Of a DNA stretch of 9,564 bases, positions 1 through 6,277 are shown piece by piece; positions within the stretch are counted from its first letter, which is position 1; each line of letters opens with the position of its first letter. The stretch is from contig CAJUJI010000113.1 of assembly GCA_910586875.1 (NCBI GenBank), positions 1 through 9,564 on the forward strand. The letters run 5' to 3'. The notes beneath the pieces are model-generated. The model ran no database searches. It had not been told where the DNA came from and saw nothing but the letters and a program-made list of their open reading frames with translations. Position numbers and translations under genes: made by a program. This DNA comes from an uncultured Anaerotruncus sp. (GTDB taxonomy: Bacteria > Bacillota > Clostridia > Oscillospirales > Ruminococcaceae).

Positions 1-364
1 ACAGATACCCCCAGTAGGCCCCCAGGATATGCAGCCGCCGGGCCAGGGCCATCCCTCTGTGGATGGGGAGGAACCGGAAAACATAGCGGGAGAGGACGAT
101 CCCGCTGTACAGCTGGGCGGCCATAGCGGCCAGCACCAGCAGATCCACTGCCAGCCAGAGAACACGCACCGGGGTGTACTTCCCGTGGAACAAGCTCTTG
201 TACCAGCCCCGGTTGAGAAGCTGGTGGAGCAAAAAGAGAAGAAAAAGGGCCGCGCCTGTCCACTCATGGGTTCTTTCGCCCCAAAGATGGTAGCCCATCT
301 GGAACAACAGCAGGACCGTCATGGTAAGGTCAACTACCGTCCTGCAAACGGCTTTGGGTTTCAT
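1..364 (-). CDS. DUF4405-type membrane protein, C-terminus beyond window
   Basis: The first 121 residues are visible; the gene runs off the left edge. It starts at the ATG at 364, behind a G-rich Shine-Dalgarno stretch (AGGAAAAGGGGG), 17 bases after the aldo/keto reductase stop, so it is the seventh gene of the operon. Two or three hydrophobic helices are visible (about residues 10-25, 37-48 and 68-88). Conserved-looking histidines lie at H26 (GYHLWG), H33 (THEWTG), H47 (LLHQLLN) and near residue 111 (RLHILGAYWG). This pattern, with the WY-x-LF-x-GKY segment, matches my recollection of DUF4405 proteins, small membrane proteins resembling b-type cytochromes. Heme binding through paired histidines is plausible but inferred. 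In this operon it is the obvious candidate for an electron carrier in the membrane. A plus-strand reading frame across the same bases is a shadow. Confidence 0.75.
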   Translation of the reverse strand, partial: MKPKAVCRTVVDLTMTVLLLFQMGYHLWGERTHEWTGAALFLLFLLHQLLNRGWYKSLFHGKYTPVRVLWLAVDLLVLAAMAAQLYSGIVLSRYVFRFLPIHRGMALARRLHILGAYWGYL

Positions 365-381
365 CGTGATGCCCCCTTTTC

Positions 382-1419
382 CTAAATTTTCTGATCGCCG
401 GTAGACCAGACATGGGGCTTTGACGCTACAGCGGCGGTGTTCTGGGCCATCACCCCCACCAGCTTATGGGGAAGATAGGGTTCCTCCAGATAGGCGGTTT
501 CTTTTGCGGTCAGGGTGAGCTCCGCCGCCTTTGCCACCCCCTCGATGTGGTGCAGCTTGGTGGCCCCCACCACCGGGGCGGCTACCTTGGTGAGCAGCCA
601 GGCCAGGGAGATTTCGGTCATGGAAACGCCCCGCCGGTCCGCCAGCTCCGCCACCCGCCAGATGATCTCCATATCCTGCTCGGCGGTGCTGTCGTATTTC
701 AGCTTGGCGTAGCTGTCCTCCAAAAGACGCTTGGAGCTTTCCCCAGGCTTTTTGGATAACCGTCCGCCGGCCAGGGCGCTATACGGGGTCATGGCGATGT
801 TTTCCTCGGCGCAGTAGGGGGCCATTTCCCGTTCCTCCTCCCGGAACAGCAGGTTGTAATGCCCCTGGATGGAGATGAACTTGGGGAAGCCCTCCTTCTC
901 TGCCAGGGCGTTGGCCTTGGCAAGCTGCCAGGCAAAGCAGTTGGAGATGCCGATATACCGGGTCTTGCCTGCCTGCACCACAGTGTTCAGCCCCTCCAGA
1001 ATGTCATAAATGGGGGTCTGATAGTCCCACATATGGTAGATATACAGGTCTACATAGTCCATCCCCAGGTTTTGGAGGCTTTTGTCCAGCATCCGGGCGA
1101 TATGCTGCTGCCCGGTAATGCCCTGGTCGATCTCCTCCGGGGTGCGGGGCAGGAATTTGGTGGCCACCATCACCTCGTCCCGTTTGGCAAAGTCCCACAG
1201 GGCCCGGCCCAGGTACTGCTCGCTGGTGCCGCTCTGGTAGGCGATGGCGGTATCAAAGAAGTTGACCCCCAGCTCCAGCCCCCGGCGGATGATCTCGCGG
1301 GAATGCTCCTCGTCCAATGTCCAGGAATGCTGGCCCTTTGCCGGGTCCCCAAAGCCCATGCAGCCCAGGCAGATCCGGGAAACGGTAAGGTCGGAATTTC
1401 CGAGTTTTGTATATTGCAT
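382..1419 (-). CDS. Aldo/keto reductase, YajO-like
   Basis: A 345-residue NADPH-dependent aldo/keto reductase with a TIM-barrel fold, expected in the cytosol. The catalytic tetrad is complete: D56 and Y61 (FFDTAIAY), K88 (VATKF) and H129 (YIYHMWD). The segment around residues 145-200 (GKTRYIGISN, then QGHYNLLFREEEREM) resembles the YajO branch of the family, and the NADPH-binding region VVGATKLHHIEGV lies near residues 279-291. It starts at the ATG at 1419 with AAGGTGG about 8-9 bases upstream, overlapping the stop codon of the preceding gene only 15 bases away, so the two are translationally close. The substrate cannot be read from the sequence. Such reductases often sit beside flavodoxins and LysR or MerR regulators in Clostridia, where they may handle reactive carbonyls; that role is inferred. 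Confidence 0.93.
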   Translation of the reverse strand: MQYTKLGNSDLTVSRICLGCMGFGDPAKGQHSWTLDEEHSREIIRRGLELGVNFFDTAIAYQSGTSEQYLGRALWDFAKRDEVMVATKFLPRTPEEIDQGITGQQHIARMLDKSLQNLGMDYVDLYIYHMWDYQTPIYDILEGLNTVVQAGKTRYIGISNCFAWQLAKANALAEKEGFPKFISIQGHYNLLFREEEREMAPYCAEENIAMTPYSALAGGRLSKKPGESSKRLLEDSYAKLKYDSTAEQDMEIIWRVAELADRRGVSMTEISLAWLLTKVAAPVVGATKLHHIEGVAKAAELTLTAKETAYLEEPYLPHKLVGVMAQNTAAVASKPHVWSTGDQKI

Positions 1420-1434
1420 TTTCTATCCCACCTT

Positions 1435-2526
1435 CTATTCGGTTTTGATTTTATTGGTAAGCAGCCACCCGGCGACATCATCGGGCAGGCTGGAGCCGCC
1501 GGAGTAGTGGACGGACAGCCCTTCCCTCATTTGGGCGTCGGGGGCCAGCTTGTCGATAGCGGTGAGGCTCTGCCCGAACCGCCCGCCGCCGTGGGAGCAG
1601 AAGGGGACGATGGTTTTCCCGGTGAAGTCGTACTCCTCCAGGAAGGTGGCTACCGGCATGGGGATAGACGCCCACCAGTTGGGGTAGCCCAGGAGGATGG
1701 TGTCGTATTGCTCCATATTCTCCACATGGGCGGAAAGCTCCGGCCGGGCCTGCTGGTTCTGGTCCCGCTGGGCCTCGTCCAGCACCGTGTTGTAATCGGT
1801 GGAGTAGGGGTTTACCAACGTCATCTCAAAAAGTTCCGCCCCGGTCTGCCTTTGAATTTCCTCTGCGATGCCCTGGGTATTTCCTCCCCAGGAGAAATAG
1901 GCGATGAGTACCTTCCCGCCAGCGGGGTTTTCGTTTTCCTGCCGCGCCGCCGAGCCGGTGACGCTGCCGGAAGCGGGAACCGCGTTCAGCACCAGTCGGA
2001 TGCCGATGTTAAAGCTCCCCTTGTCCTGCTCCATGGCCGCCCGGTAGGCCGAACGCATATTTTTGGCAAAGTCGTTCCAGCCGCCGCCCCGGTAGACCTT
2101 TCGGGTGCCGGTTTCCGGCCCGGCGGGGTCGGTCTGCTCCTCCGCGGGGTAGGGGCCGTAATAATCCCACACCCATTCCCCCACATTGCCGTGCATATTG
2201 TACAGGCCAAAGGCGTTGGGGGCAAAGCTGTCCGCCTCCACAGTGGTCTGCCGGTATTGGCCCGGCTTGGTGGTCAGAGCGCCCTGGGAAAAATAATTAT
2301 CCTCGATCTCATAGGGATAGTGCCCGTAGTAGTTGGATTCCTCCGGGCTGATAGAGGTCTCGGTGTTGAAGGGGGTCTGCGTTCCCGCCCGGCAGGCGTA
2401 TTCCCATTCGGCCTCGGTGGGAAGGCGGTAGCCGTCAGCGCCCCGGTCCCAGGTGACGCTGCCTCCGTCAATGGTATAAACCGGGGTGCGTCCCTCTGAC
2501 TGGCTGAGGGCGTTGCAGTAGGCCAC
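1435..2526 (-). CDS. C-terminal piece: rest of FGE-like domain and flavodoxin domain
   Basis: The open frame continues upstream of 2526 to the frameshift; the GTG at 2526 is only the first possible start and has no convincing ribosome binding site, so independent translation is doubtful. FGE-family motifs are clear: GYRLPTEAEWEYACRAG (residues 32-48 of this piece), NAFGLYNMHGNVGEWVWD (104-121), YRGGGWNDF (145-153) and RSAYR (158-162). The cysteine pair of true formylglycine-generating enzymes, expected between RGGGW and RSAYR, is absent, so sulfatase activation is unlikely. From residue 205 a flavodoxin domain begins with KVLIAYFSWGGNTQG, a phosphate-loop signature for FMN, followed by LLGYPNWWASIPMP and IVPFCSHGGGRFG. 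Only two cysteines (C4, C45) precede the flavodoxin part. The domain is about as long as the free flavodoxin in the same operon. Confidence 0.7.
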   Translation of the reverse strand: MAYCNALSQSEGRTPVYTIDGGSVTWDRGADGYRLPTEAEWEYACRAGTQTPFNTETSISPEESNYYGHYPYEIEDNYFSQGALTTKPGQYRQTTVEADSFAPNAFGLYNMHGNVGEWVWDYYGPYPAEEQTDPAGPETGTRKVYRGGGWNDFAKNMRSAYRAAMEQDKGSFNIGIRLVLNAVPASGSVTGSAARQENENPAGGKVLIAYFSWGGNTQGIAEEIQRQTGAELFEMTLVNPYSTDYNTVLDEAQRDQNQQARPELSAHVENMEQYDTILLGYPNWWASIPMPVATFLEEYDFTGKTIVPFCSHGGGRFGQSLTAIDKLAPDAQMREGLSVHYSGGSSLPDDVAGWLLTNKIKTE

Positions 2527-2549
2527 GGCCTGGAGCCAGGAAATGTTTT

Positions 2550-2921
2550 CTACCGGCAGCTTCTCCCCGAAAAATTACTGGGATCGCTGCCCATGACCTG
2601 CTCATATTCCGCCTGAGTCAGCTCATACCGGCAGATATAAAAATCGCTGACGGTGACGGTGTGCAGGTTTTCGTCATCGCTGCGCCAGGCTTCGGCTTCC
2701 GGGCTGCCCATCTGGAAGGTCCCGCCTGGGATCAGCACAAAGTCCTCTCTCACGGTGCTCTCTCCTTCCTTTTCCGATGCCGTAGATCGATCATCTGGCA
2801 CGGGTATCGTTTCGCTTGACTTGGGATTTTCGGTTTCTTTCTCTTCGCTGCTTTCACAGGCCGCAAGGGAAAATACCATGAAAGCTGCCACAAACAGAAT
2901 CAAAAACTTTTTTATGGACAT
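2550..2921 (-). CDS. N-terminal piece: lipoprotein signal and start of FGE-like domain
   Basis: This piece encodes 123 residues as read. Residues 1-22 form a lipoprotein signal peptide: lysines at 4-5, a hydrophobic core, then LAAC with the lipidated cysteine at C22. A charged Ser/Glu-rich tether (about 23-58) follows. The FGE-sulfatase (SUMF1) fold then opens with FVLIPGGTFQMGS at 61-73 and continues through VSDFYICRYELTQAEYEQVM, both hallmark segments of the family. The last four residues, RSCR, are out of frame. Made alone it would be an exported, truncated and probably unstable protein. The mature protein should sit on the outer face of the cytoplasmic membrane, attached by lipid. Confidence 0.6.
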   Translation of the reverse strand: MSIKKFLILFVAAFMVFSLAACESSEEKETENPKSSETIPVPDDRSTASEKEGESTVREDFVLIPGGTFQMGSPEAEAWRSDDENLHTVTVSDFYICRYELTQAEYEQVMGSDPSNFSGRSCR

Positions 2922-2960
2922 CTATCTTTTTTCTCCTCTCATGTATTTTTCCCCTTTCTC

Positions 2961-4319
2961 TTAAATGACCTGAAATTCCTTCCACTTCCCAGAACGCAGC
3001 CGCCAGAAGTAGAGCGCCCCACGGATCACCCAGTCACAGCACATGGCGAGGGCGATCCCCATAACTCCCATGTTCCAAACGACACCAAACAGCCAGGACA
3101 GCAGGAACCTCCCACCGATGGTGGAAGCGATGGCCACGATCATGGTAAAGGTCACATCCCCGGCGGCCCGCAAACCACCTGCCAATGCCCCGGAAAAGGG
3201 GTAGGCCACAGCATTAAAAACATTGTGCAGCAGCACCAGCCAAAACACCAGTTGGGCAGTCTCCGGCTCCAGGGCGTAGAAGCGGAGAAACAGCGGGGTC
3301 AGAGCAAGGACAACCGCGTTCCAGACGCTGGAGAGCAGCACGGTCAGCCGCATCAGTTTTCGGAAACCAAATTCTGCGGCAGGAATATCTCCGGCCCCCA
3401 TACACTGGCCGATCATGGTGATGAATACCGTCCCCATCACCGTGCCGCACATGGCGGCCAGGGACCAGAGGCTTTGGGCAATACCGTTAGCCGCGATTTG
3501 ATAGGTGCCGAACAGGGCGACGATGCTGGAAAGGGCCACCTTCACCAGCTGGAAAATACCGCTTTCGATGCCGTTAGGGACAGCGATATGGAGTATTTTC
3601 CGAAGCAGCCGCCCGTTCCAGCGGCAAATCCAGGCAGTATTGTAGGCAACCTCATTTTTATTGGAAAAGCAGTAGATGGTGATCACCGCCGCGGAAAAAC
3701 TTCGGGAGAAGAACGAGGGCCAGGCCACCCCGGCCACTCCGGCCTTCAGCACAAAGACGCCGATGAGGTTGCCCGCCACATTGATGGCATTGGCGATGAA
3801 CGAAATATTCATGGTCACACGGGTTTTTCCCATGCTGCGGCAGAGAGCGGCTCCGGCGTTATAGACAGCCAGGGCGGGGTAGGAATAGGCGGAGATCCGC
3901 AGATAGGTGACACAGGCCGCCATCACATCCTTCTCTACCCGGCCGAACAGCAGCCCCAGCAGGGAACGGCCTCCCAGCAGGACGCTGACGGCCAACAGCA
4001 CCGAGAACACGCCGGAAAAGAGCAGCAGCTGGCTGGCCGATTCCCCGGCTTTTTCGGGCTCCCGCCGGCCGATGTACTGGCTCACTACCACCGCACCCCC
4101 GGAGGCCAACGCGGTAAACAGGAAGATGAAGACCGTATTGAACTGGTTGACCAGCGAAACGCCGGAAACAGCGGATTCCCCCGCATAGCTGATAACCAGG
4201 GTGTCCGCGATGCCCACCAGCAGCAGAAGCAGTTGCTCCCAAAAGAGGGGTACGATCATTTTTTTCAGCGCCCGGTTATCAAACAAGTGCTTTTTGTTTG
4301 TTTGTACCGCTTCTGCCAT
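2961..4319 (-). CDS. MATE family multidrug/metabolite efflux transporter
   Basis: A 452-residue membrane protein of the MATE superfamily (NorM/DinF-type), a cation- or proton-coupled exporter with about twelve helices in two six-helix halves. The N-terminal half shows the typical PLFWEQLLLLLVGIADTLVISY followed by GVSLVNQFN. The second half begins near IAVPNGIESGIFQLVKVAL, matching the repeat structure of the family. The frame is open as far as a TTG at 4343, but I place the start at the ATG at 4319, because GGGAG lies about 11 bases ahead of it and the protein then begins MAEAVQTNKK. It lies 45 bases after the flavodoxin stop. Its substrate is unknown; export of a flavin, a quinone-like shuttle or a toxic compound would fit the redox neighbours, but this is speculation. 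Confidence 0.92.
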   Translation of the reverse strand: MAEAVQTNKKHLFDNRALKKMIVPLFWEQLLLLLVGIADTLVISYAGESAVSGVSLVNQFNTVFIFLFTALASGGAVVVSQYIGRREPEKAGESASQLLLFSGVFSVLLAVSVLLGGRSLLGLLFGRVEKDVMAACVTYLRISAYSYPALAVYNAGAALCRSMGKTRVTMNISFIANAINVAGNLIGVFVLKAGVAGVAWPSFFSRSFSAAVITIYCFSNKNEVAYNTAWICRWNGRLLRKILHIAVPNGIESGIFQLVKVALSSIVALFGTYQIAANGIAQSLWSLAAMCGTVMGTVFITMIGQCMGAGDIPAAEFGFRKLMRLTVLLSSVWNAVVLALTPLFLRFYALEPETAQLVFWLVLLHNVFNAVAYPFSGALAGGLRAAGDVTFTMIVAIASTIGGRFLLSWLFGVVWNMGVMGIALAMCCDWVIRGALYFWRLRSGKWKEFQVI

Positions 4320-4364
4320 GATGGACTCATCTCCCAAATACAACAGCTGTTTTTGCTGGCAGAT

Positions 4365-4844
4365 TCAAAGCCCCAGACCTTCCATCCACTTTTTCAGTTC
4401 CTGTTCAGAGATCCGCCCGTTCAGCAGTTTTCCTGGCAGGAGCTTTGCGCCCGGACAGCTGGGACGGAGTTTTTCATTGGTGCGTCCCATGCCGCTGCCG
4501 CCGGAGGTGGCAAATGGGACCACCGTTTTGCCGGAAAAGTCGTAGCTTTCCAAAAAGGTGTTGATGATGGTGGGAGCCACATACCACCAGATGGGGAATC
4601 CCACAAAGACGGTATCGTAGTTTTCGATGCCCGCATCGTTTCCCGCAATCGCCGGACGGGAAGAAGGATCATTCATCTCCGCCGAGCTGCGGGAGCTTTT
4701 GTCGGTCCAGTTCAGGTCGGCCTTGGTATAAGGGGTCTCCGGCCGGATCTCGTAAAGGTCTGCGTTGATCGCTGCTGCTAAGGCTTTTGCCGCTTTGGCG
4801 GTCACGCCGCTGGCGCTGAAATAGGTTACCAATGTTTTGCTCAT
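4365..4844 (-). CDS. Flavodoxin, cytosolic
   Basis: A 159-residue flavodoxin, an FMN-carrying one-domain electron shuttle. The phosphate-binding loop is FSASGVTAK (residues 9-17) right after the first strand. The second FMN region is VGFPIWWYVAPTI (81-93), with tryptophans positioned to stack on the isoalloxazine ring, and FATSGGSG closes the site (111-118). There is no signal peptide, so it should act in the cytosol. The start is the ATG at 4844, fixed by a perfect AGGAGG eight bases upstream; a longer open frame to 4925 is an unused extension inside the preceding gene. It is closely related to the flavodoxin domain of the lipoprotein gene just upstream (shared NDPSxRPxIxG, INTF-ESYDFSGKT and C-terminal GLGL), so the pair probably arose by duplication. 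Confidence 0.93.
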   Translation of the reverse strand: MSKTLVTYFSASGVTAKAAKALAAAINADLYEIRPETPYTKADLNWTDKSSRSSAEMNDPSSRPAIAGNDAGIENYDTVFVGFPIWWYVAPTIINTFLESYDFSGKTVVPFATSGGSGMGRTNEKLRPSCPGAKLLPGKLLNGRISEQELKKWMEGLGL

Positions 4845-4885
4845 AAGAAAAACCTCCTGTTTCTGTTCAGATAACAAACTGATTC

Positions 4886-5674
4886 TTATTCCGCAGACAG
4901 CTCCAGTCCCAGGCCGTTCACCCACTCCGCGATCTCACTCTGGGATACACCGCTGTTCAGCCGCCGGCCGGAAAGCCATGTCGCCCCTCTGGCGGAACTC
5001 TGGAGATTGGTGGCGCTGGAGCCTATGCCGCTGCCGCCGGAGGTGCAGAAGGGGACGATGGTCTTGCCGGAAAAGTCATAGCTTTCCACAAAGGTGTTGA
5101 TGATTCGGGGAGCCTCGCCCCACCAGATGGGATAGCCCAAGAACACGATGTCGTACTGGGACATATCCGCCACCGAACCGGAGATTTCTGGCCGGGCGCT
5201 GGGATCGTTCATTTCTTTGGTGCTGCGGCTGTTGTCATCATTGTAGTTGAGGTCGGCAGAGGTGTAGGGCTGGGCAGGGGTGATCTCATACAGGTCGGCT
5301 CCCACGCTGGCGGCGATGGTCTGCGCCACGCCCTCGGTGGTGTTGGTGGCGGAGAAGTAGGCCACCAACACCTTGCTCCCCGACTGTTCTTCCGGCTCGG
5401 AGGAAGCAGGGTCTTCCGAGGTCTGGGACTCTGGGGAAGAAGCAGGCTCTCCTTCGGAAGAAGAAGGCGCCGGTTCAGCCGGCTGTGAGGCTGCTTCGGA
5501 GGAGCTTTCCGCCGGTTGGCTGCTCACGCTGGAGGAAGAGGGCGTCTCCGGCTGGGAGGATGAGGTCTGCGGGACAGAGCTGCTTTCCGAACTCTGGGCG
5601 GGACTGCCACCGCAGGCGGCAAGGGTAAAAAGCATAGCGGCGGTTACGAGAAAGGATAACATCTTTTTCATCAT
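4886..5674 (-). CDS. Flavodoxin-domain lipoprotein (predicted exported)
   Basis: A 262-residue protein with three parts. Residues 1-21 are a lipoprotein signal peptide (MMKKMLSFLV, hydrophobic core, LAAC with the lipidated cysteine C21). Residues 22-100 are a low-complexity Ser/Glu/Pro/Gln tether without predicted structure. Residues 101-262 are a complete flavodoxin domain: KVLVAYFSATNTTEG (FMN phosphate loop), FLGYPIWWGEAPRIINTF and PFCTSGGSGIG. I take the ATG at 5674 as start: AGGAGG ends five bases before it, and eight before the alternative ATG at 5671. It follows the flavin reductase by 16 bases. Flavodoxins normally work in the cytosol. One on a lipid anchor with a roughly 80-residue leash would face the outside of the membrane, suggesting an extracytoplasmic electron carrier or flavin-binding protein. 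How FMN would be supplied outside is unknown. Confidence 0.9.
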   Translation of the reverse strand: MMKKMLSFLVTAAMLFTLAACGGSPAQSSESSSVPQTSSSQPETPSSSSVSSQPAESSSEAASQPAEPAPSSSEGEPASSPESQTSEDPASSEPEEQSGSKVLVAYFSATNTTEGVAQTIAASVGADLYEITPAQPYTSADLNYNDDNSRSTKEMNDPSARPEISGSVADMSQYDIVFLGYPIWWGEAPRIINTFVESYDFSGKTIVPFCTSGGSGIGSSATNLQSSARGATWLSGRRLNSGVSQSEIAEWVNGLGLELSAE

Positions 5675-5690
5675 GGTTTCCTCCTGTCTG

Positions 5691-6236
5691 TTATTTGGTT
5701 CCAATAGTTTTGCATTTCCCGATCACCTCACCGGTGCGGAGATATTCGTAAGTAGGCATCTCAAACAGCACCGGTTTCAGAAGGTGATAGTCGATTTTTC
5801 CGTTTTCATCCGAAACGCCCTCTTCCGCGTGGACACAGGCGATCTTGCAGATAAAGCTCTCAAAGCCCTCGGTTTCGTAGATGTCGTCCACCCGGCATTC
5901 CATCACCACAGGGGACTGCTGGATGACCGGCGCCCCTGTTTCCCCGGCGTGGAAATCGAACACCTGGGATTTGTCGGTCTGATTTCCGCTGACACAGCCC
6001 ACATAGTCGGCCTTTTCCAGCATGGCCTCGTCTACGAGATTCACCGTCAGCGCCCCTGTTTCCCGAATACCCCTGTTGGTGTAGTGGGGCTTTGCCAGAC
6101 TGACCAGGATGCGGTCATGCCCGATGATGCCAAGATGGCCTACCAGCACATAATTGGGCTTTCCTTCTACCATCGTTCCTACCACCGCCAGAGGGGTAGG
6201 ATACAGCGCCAATGCGTTTCCGATCTTCTTTTTCAT
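5691..6236 (-). CDS. Flavin reductase-family protein (flavoredoxin-like)
   Basis: A 181-residue protein with the FMN-binding split-barrel fold of the flavin reductase/flavoredoxin family. Visible signatures are PTPLAVVGTMVEGKPNYVLV (residues 13-32), then GIIGHDRILVSLAKPHYTNRGIRETGALTVNLV (36-68) with the typical T-N-x-G-I and F/L-x-V-N motif, and a conserved-looking DYHLLKPVLFEMPTYEY near the C-terminus. Proteins of this group hold FMN and either reduce free flavin with NAD(P)H or pass electrons between carriers, and are expected in the cytosol. The start at 6236 has AGGAG seven bases upstream. It is the first gene of the flavodoxin operon, so it could supply reduced flavin or electrons to the flavodoxins. 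The partner and direction are inferred from position. Confidence 0.9.
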   Translation of the reverse strand: MKKKIGNALALYPTPLAVVGTMVEGKPNYVLVGHLGIIGHDRILVSLAKPHYTNRGIRETGALTVNLVDEAMLEKADYVGCVSGNQTDKSQVFDFHAGETGAPVIQQSPVVMECRVDDIYETEGFESFICKIACVHAEEGVSDENGKIDYHLLKPVLFEMPTYEYLRTGEVIGKCKTIGTK

Positions 6237-6254
6237 CTCTTCACTCCTATAGCT

Positions 6255-6277
6255 GTAAAATGATTTTCATATGAAAA
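6255..6277. promoter_or_regulatory. Overlapping AT-rich palindromes just upstream of the operon's first structural gene
   Basis: The 14-base perfect palindrome TTTTCATATGAAAA (6264-6277) overlaps a second dyad, AAAATGATTTT (6257-6267). On the coding strand the second reads TGAAAATCATTTTAC, which has the 7-1-7 layout of Fur-type boxes with several mismatches. The site ends about seven bases before the Shine-Dalgarno sequence (6244-6248), where a bound repressor could block transcription or translation. It is a candidate operator only; the regulator is not known. The divided MerR gene next door and an iron regulator are both possible. Confidence 0.35.

Larger units (their letters stand above)
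1435..2921 (-). pseudogene. FGE-like/flavodoxin fusion lipoprotein, frameshifted
   Basis: One gene is split by a single missing base. Frame one runs from the ATG at 2921 through ...DPSNFSG and then ends RSCR-stop at 2550. The other frame continues exactly where the family should (GEKLPVENISW) and stays open to the stop at 1435. The shift maps to a run of four G on the coding strand (2565-2568); five G would restore an unbroken 495-residue protein. Restored, it reads: lipoprotein signal 1-22, FGE-sulfatase domain about 61-313, short linker, flavodoxin domain about 337-495. The downstream frame shows no other damage, so the lesion is either very recent or a sequencing error. It lies 39 bases after the MATE gene and 15 before the aldo/keto reductase. 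AGGAG stands 11 bases before the start. The two open pieces are described separately. Confidence 0.8.

Noticed and set aside
859..2499. Long plus-strand open frame (546 codons) across the aldo/keto reductase and FGE-flavodoxin gene
   Set aside because: It is antisense to two clearly recognisable gene families, crosses gene boundaries, has no domain I recognise and is rich in Gly/Pro/Val as expected for the complement of GC-rich genes.
4320..4343. TTG start for the MATE transporter at 4343
   Set aside because: No Shine-Dalgarno sequence precedes it, while GGGAG stands properly ahead of the ATG at 4319.
3225..4781. Long plus-strand open frame (518 codons) opposite the MATE and flavodoxin genes
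   Set aside because: Antisense shadow with low-complexity Gln/His/Gly composition and no family motif; the minus-strand genes explain the DNA.
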